Assembly (NCBI GenBank): GCA_016717145.1
Contig: JADKGD010000016.1
Location: 62,001 to 126,000 of the forward strand
Direction: 5' to 3'
Origin: Saprospiraceae bacterium
GTDB lineage: Bacteria; Bacteroidota; Bacteroidia; Chitinophagales; Saprospiraceae
DNA length: 64,000 bases
Numbering within the stretch: position 1 is the first letter of the stretch; each line of letters opens with the position of its first letter. Positions 12,174 to 21,138 of this stretch are shown one piece after another. The notes beneath the pieces were generated by a model that did not search any database, was not told the DNA's origin, and saw nothing but the letters and a program-made list of their open reading frames with translations. The position numbers and the translations under genes are program-made.

Positions 12174-13843
12174 ATGGCAGATCATAAAATTATATTTGCA
12201 ATGGAAGGTGTCACAAAAACCTTCCCACCGCAGAAAACCGTATTAAAAAATATCTGGTTATCTTTTATTATGGGGCCAAGATTGGAGTTCTTGGACTTAA
12301 TGGTTCCGGTAAATCCAGTTTATTAAAAATTATTTCCGGACTGGATACAAACCATCAGGGTAAAGTTACTTTTGATAAGGATTATAAAATTGGATACCTG
12401 GAGCAGGAGCCAAATCTTGATGATAATAAGACAGTTCGTCAGATCGTACAGGAAGGTGTACAGCATATCGTTGATGTCATTAATGCATATGAGGATATCA
12501 ATGACAAACTTGGTCAACCTATGGATGATGATGCCATGATGAAAGCCATCGAAGTCCAGGGTGAACTCATGGAAAAAATGGATCATTTTGATGCCTGGAA
12601 TCTCGACCATAAGCTTGAAACAGCTATGGAGTCTCTCAGATGTCCTGAAGGAGAAGTGCTTATAAAAGTATGCTCAGGTGGTGAGCGACGCAGGGTTGCT
12701 TTATGTCGTCTGTTACTCAGCCAGCCTGATATTTTACTTCTCGACGAACCTACCAATCACCTTGATGCCGAGAGTGTGCATTGGTTGGAACAATACCTGA
12801 AAAGTTTCCCCGGCACAGTGATTGCTGTAACCCACGACCGATACTTCCTGGACAATGTAGCCGGATGGATTTTGGAACTCGATAGGGGAGAAGGCATCCC
12901 ATGGGAAGGCAATTATTCATCATGGCTTGAACAAAAAGCAAACAGGCTTGCAATGGAAGAAAAGACAGAATCAAAACGACGTAAAACCCTCGAACGTGAA
13001 CTGGAATGGGTGCGTATGGCTCCAAAAGCACGTCAAGCAAAAGGCAAAGCGCGTCTTGGTGCATATGATAAACTTCAGAATGAAGAATCGAAGGAAAAAG
13101 AAGCCAAACTTGAATTGTTTATACCACCGGGAGATAGATTGGGTGACAAAGTAATTGAGATCAACGGTGTCTCAAAAGCATATGGTAAACGCGTTTTGAT
13201 AGATAACTTTTCAGTGTCAATCCCTAAGAATGCCATTGTAGGCATTATTGGTCCAAATGGGGTAGGTAAGTCCACATTGTTTAGGATGATTATGGGGGAT
13301 GAAAAGCCTGATAGCGGTACGATTACGATAGGTGATACCGTTCACCTTAGTTATGTGGACCAATCTCATGCCGATCTTAAACCTGATCTGACAGTAATGG
13401 AAGCCATAGGAAAAGGTCAGGAACTTATCATGGTTGGAAAAACTCAGGTTAATGTCAGAGCTTATTTAAGTAAGTTTAATATTGCCGGATCTGACCAACA
13501 GAAAAAAGTAGGTGTTTTGTCCGGTGGTGAGCGCAATCGCCTTCATCTTGCTATGACTTTAAAGGAAGGTGGCAATGTACTTTTATTGGATGAGCCTACC
13601 AACGATATTGATATTAATACACTTCGGGCGTTGGAAGAAGCAATAGAAAATTTTGCCGGATGTGTGCTGGTTATCTCACACGACAGATGGTTTATCGATA
13701 GATTGGCAACACATATTCTGGCATTTGAAGATGACTCACAGGTCATATTTTTTGAAGGCAACTTTAGTGATTATGAAAAAGCAAAAATCGAACGATTGGG
13801 CAATGTAACACCCAGAAGGCCCAGGTTTAAAAATTTGTTGTAA
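12174..13843 (+). CDS. ettA: ABC-F energy-dependent translational throttle protein, frameshifted near the start
   Basis: Ribosome-associated ABC-F ATPase with two nucleotide-binding domains and no membrane part. Read from ATG 12174, the protein begins MADHKIIFAMEGVTKTFPP, close to EttA. One T is missing in the TTTT run at 12263-12266; restoring it gives LSFYYGAKIGVLGLNGSGKS, with the first Walker A, and joins the long frame that runs to 13843. Further motifs: SGGERRRVALCRLLL, LLLDEPTNHLD, second Walker A GPNGVGKST, SGGERNRLHLAM and LLLDEPTNDID. The linker between the domains (WVRMAPKARQAKGKARL) matches the EttA arm region. Length after repair is about 556 aa, normal for EttA. A TATCTTTG box lies at 12141-12148. 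Role by family: gating of the first peptide bond according to ADP/ATP ratio. Confidence 0.93.
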
Positions 13844-13849
13844 CAGATT

Positions 13850-14317
13850 ATGAAAACCAACATCCTCATCTTATTGATTACTTTATGTTTTGCTTGCAAA
13901 GAAACAAAAGTTACTGAAGCTGTCAATAATGAAGCTGTCATTCACTTTGACTGGCTCGCAGGAAACTGGCAACGTTCAAATGAAGAAGCTGGACAAACTA
14001 CCTATGAACAATGGTTAAAAGCTAATGATTCTTTATACATTGGCATGGCTTATACTATGAAACTACAAGACACCATCTGGCGGGAAAATGTAAAATTGAT
14101 GAAAGTTGACACTTCATGGGTTTTTTCAGTCATAGGCAAAGGAGAAACAATGCCCACAGATTTTGTTTTGACAAATATAACAGCGTCCACTTTTACATGT
14201 GAAAATCCAGTTAACGAATTTCCAAAAAAAATAAGTTATGCCATTGTCGGTGACTCACTCAAAGCCATGATCTCTGGTGGTGGCCCGGATATAGCTTTTT
14301 TGTTTGGAAGGAAATGA
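13850..14317 (+). CDS. Lipoprotein with DUF6265-like domain
   Basis: A 155-aa protein starting 6 bp after the ettA stop. The N-terminus is a short lipoprotein signal (LILLITLCFAC, Cys at about residue 16), so it should be acylated and held in the envelope. The rest has the pattern DWLAGNWQRS, YEQWLKANDSLYIG and LFGRK, typical of the DUF6265 family of small beta-rich domains found in Bacteroidota. No catalytic residues are recognisable. Function unknown. It may be co-transcribed with ettA, judged only from the small gap. Confidence 0.7.
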   Translation: MKTNILILLITLCFACKETKVTEAVNNEAVIHFDWLAGNWQRSNEEAGQTTYEQWLKANDSLYIGMAYTMKLQDTIWRENVKLMKVDTSWVFSVIGKGETMPTDFVLTNITASTFTCENPVNEFPKKISYAIVGDSLKAMISGGGPDIAFLFGRK

Positions 14318-14396
14318 TTTTTTTTTTGGAATGGCTTATAAGATGTAATGGAATTTCAAAATTATATTATCTTTGACTAAACTAATAAAAAAAACA

Positions 14397-14843
14397 ATGA
14401 ATAAGTATTTACTTTTATTACTATTGGCGTGTTGTTTTACTTCAAAAACTTTATCACAAGTATCATTGACAGGGTATTCTACTTTTGCTGTTGGTGCTGA
14501 AAGCAAGATTTATAAAAAGTTTAGCGGCGAATTCAGAATGTACACCAATGATATCCTTGATAATACAAATGTAGAATTACAATTTTATCTGACCTTAAAA
14601 CAAAGCACATTTCATCAAATTAAATTGGGCGCTGGTGTTAATGGCAATGTACTGGCAGGAGAAATAAATAGCATACAAATCCCTTTTCAACTTCATATTT
14701 TTCCATTAAAAGATACAAAAAAGATGTCGATTATATTGGAGTTGGCGCCACAATGGTTTGGTTTTGATGCCATCGAAACGTATAATGTTGTTCTGCGTCA
14801 ATTATGGGGCATAAGATATACTTTTGGTGGAGCAAAAGAATAA
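14397..14843 (+). CDS. Small predicted outer-membrane beta-barrel protein
   Basis: I set the start at ATG 14397 (MNKYLLLLLLACC), which directly begins a hydrophobic signal peptide ending near TLSQ; the in-frame TTG at 14373 would add a charged leader. The mature part of about 125 aa alternates hydrophobic and polar residues (LTGYSTFAVGAESKIY, VELQFYLTLKQ, WGIRYTFGG) and ends in an aromatic-rich strand, as in small outer-membrane barrels. A TATCTTTG box at 14368-14375 resembles a Bacteroidota -7 element but has no clear -33 partner. The family is not recognised, and porin-like function is inference only. Confidence 0.55.
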   Translation: MNKYLLLLLLACCFTSKTLSQVSLTGYSTFAVGAESKIYKKFSGEFRMYTNDILDNTNVELQFYLTLKQSTFHQIKLGAGVNGNVLAGEINSIQIPFQLHIFPLKDTKKMSIILELAPQWFGFDAIETYNVVLRQLWGIRYTFGGAKE

Positions 14844-14937
14844 TTAAAATTTGATTTAGTTTGATTACAAACACTTTCCGGTTTGAAAGTACGGTAAATA
14901 GTATAATATAATATAAAAAACAAATTATTTTTTTCTT

Positions 14938-15465
14938 ATGAATCAAAGTCCAAATTATTATCCTAAATCAAGACAAACGCTATACTATATCGGCTTAACC
15001 TTTATATTTTGTGGCGTCTTATTTGGGTTAGCAGGTGTGAAAGAAATCAACGATGCAAATAAAGCCAATAGTGAATTTTTTCAAAAGAACACACCTATTT
15101 TTCCTCCTTATAATATGCTTGACCATCAAAATACGCCACCGGAAGATCATTCTGTGACTTTCTTTATAATTGGCTTTATATTTATTGCCGGAGGATTTGC
15201 TTTGACTGCTTTAGGCAGATCAGGTTTAGCCGGATCAGGTTTGATTTTGGATACAGCCCAGGAACGCGAAGACCGACGACCACAAAACTATTTGATAGGC
15301 GAGCAAATAAACGATGTCCTTGAAAAAGTAAATATCGAAAAATTATTTCCACAAGCAAGTGAGACCATTATTAAAATTCGTTGCACGTCATGTAGTCACC
15401 TCAATGATGAAAATGATAAATTTTGTGGTGGCTGCGGTACGTCGCTTATCAATGAATTGAAATGA
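14938..15465 (+). CDS. Two-helix membrane protein with C-terminal zinc ribbon
   Basis: A 175-aa protein. Two hydrophobic helices are clear: residues about 14-32 (LYYIGLTFIFCGVLFGLAG) and about 78-98 (VTFFIIGFIFIAGGFALTA). The C-terminus holds a CxxC...CxxC zinc ribbon (RCTSCSHLNDEN, FCGGCGTSL). Proteins of this shape are common and mostly uncharacterised; the ribbon could face the cytoplasm and bind a protein or nucleic acid. The trpS promoter begins at the end of this gene. Confidence 0.65.
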   Translation: MNQSPNYYPKSRQTLYYIGLTFIFCGVLFGLAGVKEINDANKANSEFFQKNTPIFPPYNMLDHQNTPPEDHSVTFFIIGFIFIAGGFALTALGRSGLAGSGLILDTAQEREDRRPQNYLIGEQINDVLEKVNIEKLFPQASETIIKIRCTSCSHLNDENDKFCGGCGTSLINELK

Positions 15466-15468
15466 AAT

Positions 15469-15500
15469 TTTGTGAAAGTGGGCGAATAGCCCTACCTTTG
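15469..15500 (+). promoter_or_regulatory. Bacteroidota-type promoter for trpS
   Basis: TTTG at 15469-15472 and TACCTTTG at 15493-15500 are separated by 20 nt. This matches the Bacteroidota sigma-A consensus (TTTG, 19-20 nt, TAnnTTTG) exactly. It lies 34 bp upstream of the chosen trpS start. Confidence 0.75.
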
Positions 15501-15534
15501 CACTTTTATAAAAGCATTGATAAAAAGTGTAGTA

Positions 15535-16536
15535 ATGAAAACAGTACTTTCTTGTATCCAACCGACGGGCGATATGCATTTGGGCAATTATTTTGGAGCA
15601 GTGGAAAACTGGGTAAATCTCCAGGAAAAATACAAATGTTTTTATGGTGTGGTTGATTACCATGCGATGACTATGCCTTATGATGTCAATAAACTAAGAA
15701 CCAATACCTGGGACATCATCACCAACCTGGTTGCCGTAGGAGTTAAACCTGAAAACCTGTTTATACAATCTCTTGTGCCTGAACATACCGAACTTGGTTG
15801 GATTTTGAATTGTTTTTGCTCTTACGGGCAACTTACCCGGATGACGCAGTTTAAAGATAAAAGTAACCAGGTTAAAGATGGTGGCAAAGAAGACTTTATT
15901 TCTGCAGGCTTATTGGATTATCCTGTATTGCAGACAGCGGATATACTTATTTATAAGGCTGATTTTGTCCCGGTAGGTAAGGATCAGGAACAACATCTTG
16001 AGTTATCCCGGGATATTGCACAGCGCTTTAATGCTCAGGTAGGAAAGGAGTATTTTGTTTTACCCGCGCCATTATATACAGAAACACCAAAGATCAGATC
16101 TACTGCTGATCCCATCAAAAAGATGAGCAAATCAGCCGGAGAAAAACATTACATCAATGTATTTGCTGATGAAGCTACCATAAGAAGACAAATTAAGTCA
16201 GCAGTTACAGACTCCGGTAATACGAATGAAGGCTCGATGGCCGAAGGTGTTCAGAATTTGTTTGAGTTGATAAAAGCAGCCAAATGGCTTACAGAACACG
16301 ATCAGCTTATGGATCATTATCAGGCAGGCACCTTGAAGTATATGGATCTGAAACAAGTAACTGCAGATGCATTGGTACAATTGACCGGTGTTTTTGTAGA
16401 GCGCCGTAAAGAAATAAATGCCGATAAAAAAAGACTAAAAGATTTGGTAAAACAATCTTCAGCCGACATAAGAAAACGGGCACAACAAACCCTCACGGAA
16501 GTAAAAGAACTAGTTGGATTGCTGAATGTTTATTAG
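15535..16536 (+). CDS. trpS: Tryptophan--tRNA ligase
   Basis: Charges tRNA-Trp with tryptophan in the cytosol. It is a class I synthetase. The HIGH-type motif is PTGDMHLGNYFGAV near the N-terminus, and KMSKS is present as DPIKKMSKSAGE. The length of 333 aa is normal. I start at ATG 15535 (MKTVLSCIQPTG), because bacterial TrpS normally begins a few residues before the QPTG block; an in-frame TTG at 15517 is less likely. A good promoter sits immediately upstream, so it probably forms its own transcript. Confidence 0.96.
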   Translation: MKTVLSCIQPTGDMHLGNYFGAVENWVNLQEKYKCFYGVVDYHAMTMPYDVNKLRTNTWDIITNLVAVGVKPENLFIQSLVPEHTELGWILNCFCSYGQLTRMTQFKDKSNQVKDGGKEDFISAGLLDYPVLQTADILIYKADFVPVGKDQEQHLELSRDIAQRFNAQVGKEYFVLPAPLYTETPKIRSTADPIKKMSKSAGEKHYINVFADEATIRRQIKSAVTDSGNTNEGSMAEGVQNLFELIKAAKWLTEHDQLMDHYQAGTLKYMDLKQVTADALVQLTGVFVERRKEINADKKRLKDLVKQSSADIRKRAQQTLTEVKELVGLLNVY

Positions 16537-16705
16537 GACGTTGGCCATATTTTAATTTTGTAAGAGATATAGAAGACCTATAAATTGAAGGTTAAGATGG
16601 GATAACTCCTAAAAAAATGTTAAAAATTGTCAGGTGTGGATACGTTTTGTTTTTTTTAACGTACATTTATTAACATCCAATTTAACAATTGATTACCTTT
16701 AGCGT

Positions 16706-17266
16706 ATGGATCTTACCTTACATAATGATTTTCATGAAACTGATTTTATAGCCGCGTGCCTCAACAATGAGAGATGGGCTCAAAAGAAGTTGTATGAAGA
16801 CAACTATGCTTCAATGATGGCATTGACCATGAGGTATGCAAATTGTAATGATGATGCATTAGACATCCTGCATGAAGGTTTTATAAAAATATTTAAAAAT
16901 ATAGGTAAATATCAAACAGGATCCTCGCTTCAGGCATGGATGCGACGTATTGTGATCAATACAGCTATTGATTATTATCGTAAAGAACTGAGGAGAAAAG
17001 TCGAAGATCTGGATAGTGCTTACTATCTTCATACCGATGACGCCGATGCAATATCTACCATGTCAAGTGAAGAAATATTAAAGGCCTTGCAGCAATTATC
17101 TCTTTCATATCGTTCTGTATTTAATCTTTATGTGATTGAAGGGTATTCCCACCGGGAAATTTCTGAAATGTTGAATATAACCGAAAGCACATGCAGATCC
17201 AATCTTGTGAAAGCAAGAACGAAGCTAAAACAAATTTTGTTTAGCATTGATATTAAAATAGAATGA
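16706..17266 (+). CDS. ECF-type RNA polymerase sigma factor
   Basis: A 186-aa sigma-70 family protein with only regions 2 and 4. Region 2 covers about residues 25-95 (DILHEGFIKIFKNIGKY, WMRRIVINTAIDYYRKE). Region 4 covers about 125-175 (LQQLSLSYRSVFNLYVIEG, HREISEMLNITESTCRSNL, a helix-turn-helix). The stop codon overlaps the next start (ATGA at 17263-17266), so the two are translationally coupled. Family knowledge: such factors are usually held inactive by a membrane anti-sigma protein encoded next door. The signal and target genes cannot be read from the sequence. Confidence 0.92.
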   Translation: MDLTLHNDFHETDFIAACLNNERWAQKKLYEDNYASMMALTMRYANCNDDALDILHEGFIKIFKNIGKYQTGSSLQAWMRRIVINTAIDYYRKELRRKVEDLDSAYYLHTDDADAISTMSSEEILKALQQLSLSYRSVFNLYVIEGYSHREISEMLNITESTCRSNLVKARTKLKQILFSIDIKIE

Positions 17267-18750
17267 CGCCAAATAATTTTGATAATATCATTCGAAAAAA
17301 ACTTGATCAATTATCACCATTTTCCAGTGATGGTAACTGGACGTTATTTGAAAAAAGACTATCTTCAGAAACTGACTTTGACCAATTAACCAATGATATT
17401 GATTTTGATCATCAAATAAAGGTTGAGGTAAATACGATTCATCCGTCATTTAAAGAAAAACACTGGGAATTACTAAAGAGCCAGTTGATTACAATTGAAC
17501 AAAGAATGCATTCCATACTCGTTTCAAAAATAATGGAATTTGCGGGCATATTATTAATTGTGTTTACTTTTTTTCATATGCCTGATTATGTGCATCGCCC
17601 GGAAAAATCAGTTAAACCTGTCTCCACTGAATTACAATATGCTTTACAAAATATAAAAGACGTCCCTAAAATTATAAGCAAGGCAAAACAAGTTGATAAC
17701 TCCATTAATACTTCAGATGCCGCCATGGTTGAGACCAAATCATCAGAATATGATAAGCCCGTTTTAAGAAACAGAAAGCCAATTCCGGAGTTGAAACTGC
17801 TGGCTGCGAGCCATAAAATAAACTTGATTTCAGATGATAATAAAATACATCAGAATATCAACATATTACCAATTTTTGTAAATAACATGGATCAGGGTAG
17901 TAAAAAATTGAAATCAGAGATGACTGATGAAGATATCGTTACCACCTATTTGCCTGATGAACCGGATATGGTTCTGGAAAAAGTAACAATTGATAAAATT
18001 GTCAATGACCCAAAGGAGGTCTATTCTGAGATCGCTCTGTCCTTTCCAATGGAGTTACCATCTACTGTCTTACCATCCAAATACGCTTTGTCAGTATATA
18101 CAACGGCTGACGTAAATTTGATTAATACACCATTCGATAAGTTATATTCCCTGGCTTCTTATAATAAAGAAGCACTCAACAATTCATATGGTATACATAT
18201 TTCTACTGAAAAAAATAATATTGAATTTGAAACTGGACTAGGATATTCAAAACGAATTTATCAACCTGAAATAATTACCGAAGCATATGGTAGATTTGGT
18301 AATAATTACTTTGAAAAAAGTTTGAAGAAAATAACATATGACATCGTAAGTTTACCTTTAAATATAAAATATCATTTTATTAATAACAGTCAATGGAGCA
18401 CTTACATTATGGTTGGTGCTGCATTAAATGTGGTTATGAATGCTAATTATGGTATTGAAAATCGACTTAAAGAAGGCAAGCCATATAATAGATACGCTCC
18501 GGATCAGGCACGATTGGACGAAAAGGGTTTTATACACGGTGTGTTGCATAATGATAGCTTTAAAGATAATTATTTTGCTAGCGCAGGATTTGGTTTTGGG
18601 ATTGAAAAAAAGATTGCCAACAAATTTTCAATGTACATTCAGCCATCTTACCAAAGACATATCTTAAGTTCTGATATTGGTATCGGCCCGAATAAAGACA
18701 AGATTCATACTGCTTCCCTGCAGATTGGAATAAAAACGTCACTTAATTAA
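17263..18750 (+). CDS. Sigma-coupled membrane protein: anti-sigma-like N-terminus joined to a barrel-like C-terminus
   Basis: A 495-aa protein whose ATG overlaps the stop of the ECF sigma gene. The N-terminal 85 residues hold two copies of a short helical motif (LSPFSSDGNWTLFEKRL and IHPSFKEKHWELLKSQL). A single membrane helix follows at about 88-106 (IMEFAGILLIVFTFFHMP), as in anti-sigma factors with a cytosolic sigma-binding part. After a low-complexity linker, residues about 290-495 look like an outer-membrane beta-barrel/porin-family domain (FETGLGYSKRIYQ, YIMVGAALNVVMNANYG, SAGFGFGIEKKIA, YIQPSYQRH). A domain of that kind in the same chain as a cytoplasmic-membrane helix is unusual; it may instead be a periplasmic beta-domain. 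Sigma regulation is inferred from context. Confidence 0.7.
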   Translation: MTPNNFDNIIRKKLDQLSPFSSDGNWTLFEKRLSSETDFDQLTNDIDFDHQIKVEVNTIHPSFKEKHWELLKSQLITIEQRMHSILVSKIMEFAGILLIVFTFFHMPDYVHRPEKSVKPVSTELQYALQNIKDVPKIISKAKQVDNSINTSDAAMVETKSSEYDKPVLRNRKPIPELKLLAASHKINLISDDNKIHQNINILPIFVNNMDQGSKKLKSEMTDEDIVTTYLPDEPDMVLEKVTIDKIVNDPKEVYSEIALSFPMELPSTVLPSKYALSVYTTADVNLINTPFDKLYSLASYNKEALNNSYGIHISTEKNNIEFETGLGYSKRIYQPEIITEAYGRFGNNYFEKSLKKITYDIVSLPLNIKYHFINNSQWSTYIMVGAALNVVMNANYGIENRLKEGKPYNRYAPDQARLDEKGFIHGVLHNDSFKDNYFASAGFGFGIEKKIANKFSMYIQPSYQRHILSSDIGIGPNKDKIHTASLQIGIKTSLN

Positions 18751-18788
18751 TTTTCCTGGTTTTCAGATGTTATGATCATATTGCCAAA

Positions 18789-18831
18789 TGACAAATGTCA
18801 TTGCATCTGCCTGGATCATATAATACCTTTG
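18789..18831 (+). promoter_or_regulatory. Promoter and small inverted repeat upstream of hsp20
   Basis: ATTG at 18800-18803 and TACCTTTG at 18824-18831 are 20 nt apart, a close match to the Bacteroidota promoter. Just upstream, TGACA and TGTCA (18789-18800) form a 12-bp inverted repeat with a 2-nt spacer that could be an operator. It overlaps the edge of the -33 element. The operator role is inference. Confidence 0.55.
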
Positions 18832-18869
18832 CAATGAAGTTAATTTAATAACAATTAAAACATTGAATT

Positions 18870-19340
18870 ATGAGTAATTTAGTAAAAAAATCAAATGGGT
18901 TTCCGACAACTTCAGTTTTCCCAAATTTCCCGGCGTTTTTTGATGATTTTTTCAGGAGAGATTTATTCGATTGGAATGACAAAAATTTTGCTGAGATCGG
19001 TGCTACTTTGCCTTCAGTGAATTTAAAAGAAACCGACAAAGAGTATCATATTGAACTTGCTGTTCCTGGAATGAAAAAAGACGATTTTAAAATTGAGTTG
19101 GAAAACAATGTATTAACCATCAGTTCTGAGAAACAGGAAGAGAAAGAGGAAAAAGGTAAGGACGGTAATTTTTTGAGAAAGGAATTTAATTATCAATCAT
19201 TTTATCGTTCATTTACGATGCCTGAAAATACTAAAGAAGATAGTATCGTTGCCAAGTACAATGATGGCATTTTGAATGTAAGTATTGGTAAAAAAGAGCC
19301 TAAAAAAGAAAGTAAGCCGAAAGTTATTTCTATTAAATAG
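18870..19340 (+). CDS. Hsp20/alpha-crystallin small heat-shock protein
   Basis: A 156-aa ATP-independent holdase chaperone of the cytosol. The alpha-crystallin domain spans about residues 45-140. It shows the typical VNLKETDKEYHIELAVPGM opening, then KDDFKIELENNVLTISSE, FTMPENTKED and the conserved YNDGILNVSIGKKE near the end. A short variable N-terminal arm (FPAFFDDFFRRDLFDW) and a tail with VISIK (an IxI motif) complete a normal family member. It has its own promoter and ends in a strong terminator, so it is probably monocistronic. Confidence 0.95.
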   Translation: MSNLVKKSNGFPTTSVFPNFPAFFDDFFRRDLFDWNDKNFAEIGATLPSVNLKETDKEYHIELAVPGMKKDDFKIELENNVLTISSEKQEEKEEKGKDGNFLRKEFNYQSFYRSFTMPENTKEDSIVAKYNDGILNVSIGKKEPKKESKPKVISIK

Positions 19341-19392
19341 ACACGTTATTATAACGAGTTAAGTTTATTATACGTCAGGCTGAAGTAAATAT

Positions 19393-19436
19393 AGAAGGTC
19401 ATTCGGAACTTATCCGGATGACCTTCTTCTTTTTGT
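19393..19436. terminator. Terminator between convergent hsp20 and haloperoxidase-like genes
   Basis: The arms AGAAGGTCAT and ATGACCTTCT, extended by inner CGGA/TCCG pairing, form a long stem followed by a T-rich run on the plus strand. The gene on the other side is on the minus strand, so the hairpin may serve both. Confidence 0.85.
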
Positions 19437-19456
19437 TCTTCTTACAACTAAACAGT

Positions 19457-20830
19457 TTATTTTTTAAGGTCGTGACTGATGACTCTTTTTCCTATCAATG
19501 AACCTAATCTTAAACCTTCGTCACAATCCATTTTGATGTGAACACCCAAAGGAATTCTTGAATAGGCATTTTCTGCTGCCATTTCATCCCATGTATTGTA
19601 AGATCTTGGCGTGCTGATGAATTCAACCCTGCCTTCATGAGAATGGTCTGTAAACGGATATTTTTTACCAAAAAACGCTGTAAAAATTTCAGCTTGTACG
19701 CCTGCAAAAGTTGAGTGGCCTGAAGGATACCCTGGGAAAGGTGGTTCAAGACCTTTTTTACCTATTGCTTCACCAAGGATTGATTCAAAATCAGGATTGA
19801 TGTATTTTTTTATAAATGTCTCAGGACGTTCTGTGTTGTATATGTATTTCGAATTCCAGGTTACAACCGCAGCATCATTGATGGCCATACCAAGTTTGCA
19901 ATAAAAATATAGTCCATCTTCAAGATTCATTTTTTCAAGATGAAGCATTTGATTTGCTAAAGATAATAGTCGTGCCGGAGGGGAGTAAGTCAGGCCTACT
20001 ATGTCATCACTCCAGAATTCAGCTATGGAACGGTCTTCATAAGACAAGTTTTTTACAATGTCATTTAATGACTTGTGTTGTTTGTAATATTCACTTGAAG
20101 GAGATGTGCTGTATTCAATCGGTTTTAGCGCTATCAGATCTTCCGCCTTTGCTATAAAAGTTCGTGTTTTGCCCCAATAAGGAAAAAGTGCTTTCGTGAA
20201 GTCAGGTGCAGTAGGAACCCATTTTCCCTCACCCACTGGAGGAACATAGTTTGATGGAAAAGGATTTCTTGACTGTTCATATCCTTCTAAATCTGAATTG
20301 GCATATTTTATGACAGCATCAGCTATGCTATTACCCCATGTTATCGAATTGAAATACACATCTGAAAATACTTGTCCTTTCAGACGGGCATTCATATCCT
20401 GATCAGTTTTGAATAAGAGTGCCTGATGATCGCTCGTTTTGTTGAGCAGAAAGTGATTCAAAGTAGCGCTGTAACAAGCATTTAGTGCTACATTCCAGTT
20501 TATGTCATTTATTTGAAAGCGTGGTTTGGGCAAATTAAGTTCAGGTAGATATTCTGCGTTTGATTTGTAACCTTTCATGCCAGGTAGGGCAGTTTCATAT
20601 GCTGCGAGATTGATATATCCTATGGCTCTGCAAGTAGCAGATGGGCGGAACCCCGGAAGATCTTTTTCTATCTTCAGATACACTTCGGTCCAGGTTGAAA
20701 TTAATTCTGAATCAAAATTCGACACCTTATTTTCGGTGGGTTCATTTTGTTGACCTGAATCCGTATCGTCTTTTTGACAGGAGTGCAGAAATAGGAAACC
20801 AAAAGAAAGAAAAAAAATCTTGAATTTCAT
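19457..20830 (-). CDS. Vanadium-dependent haloperoxidase / PAP2-superfamily lipoprotein
   Basis: A 457-aa protein with a lipoprotein signal (FLFLHSCQKDDTDS; Cys at about residue 18). The three parts of the vanadate/phosphate-binding signature are intact: KYIYNTERP (K-x6-RP), PSGHSTFAG, and SRIPLGVHIKMD (SR-x5-H-x3-D). The chain is helical, as in the vanadium chloroperoxidase/PAP2 fold, and the length fits the Bacteroidota haloperoxidase-like group. Whether it is a haloperoxidase or an acid phosphatase cannot be settled from sequence. The His and Asp of the last motif support activity. It is transcribed alone toward the hsp20 terminator. Confidence 0.88.
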   Translation of the reverse strand: MKFKIFFLSFGFLFLHSCQKDDTDSGQQNEPTENKVSNFDSELISTWTEVYLKIEKDLPGFRPSATCRAIGYINLAAYETALPGMKGYKSNAEYLPELNLPKPRFQINDINWNVALNACYSATLNHFLLNKTSDHQALLFKTDQDMNARLKGQVFSDVYFNSITWGNSIADAVIKYANSDLEGYEQSRNPFPSNYVPPVGEGKWVPTAPDFTKALFPYWGKTRTFIAKAEDLIALKPIEYSTSPSSEYYKQHKSLNDIVKNLSYEDRSIAEFWSDDIVGLTYSPPARLLSLANQMLHLEKMNLEDGLYFYCKLGMAINDAAVVTWNSKYIYNTERPETFIKKYINPDFESILGEAIGKKGLEPPFPGYPSGHSTFAGVQAEIFTAFFGKKYPFTDHSHEGRVEFISTPRSYNTWDEMAAENAYSRIPLGVHIKMDCDEGLRLGSLIGKRVISHDLKK

Positions 20831-21138
20831 AATGTAAGGCGCATAAAATATTAGATAATATAATAATATATCAAAACATATGCCAAAAATATTTAATATG
20901 TAAATATCTATTAATTATTTCTGTAATTTGATACTCAAATCACTGTCTTTTAGTTATTTGAAATTTTATTTTTATTTAATATGAAAATATTTAAATAATT
21001 TATTTTATCTTTGACCCGATAATAGATCATTTAATTCAGTTGAATAATTACCAACCATTGTAATTTGATAATTATGTGTTTAAGTTGATAAGTATCAATT
21101 TATTTTCATGAATTTTAGGTAATCAAAATTTTCTAGAA
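20831..21138. other. Divergent intergenic region, no gene seen
   Basis: A 308-bp, very AT-rich stretch between two divergent genes, so it must hold both promoters. TATCTTTG at 21006-21013 fits a plus-strand -7 box for the barrel-TPR gene, but no TTTG stands 19-20 nt upstream. I see no RNA gene or repeat. Confidence 0.4.
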
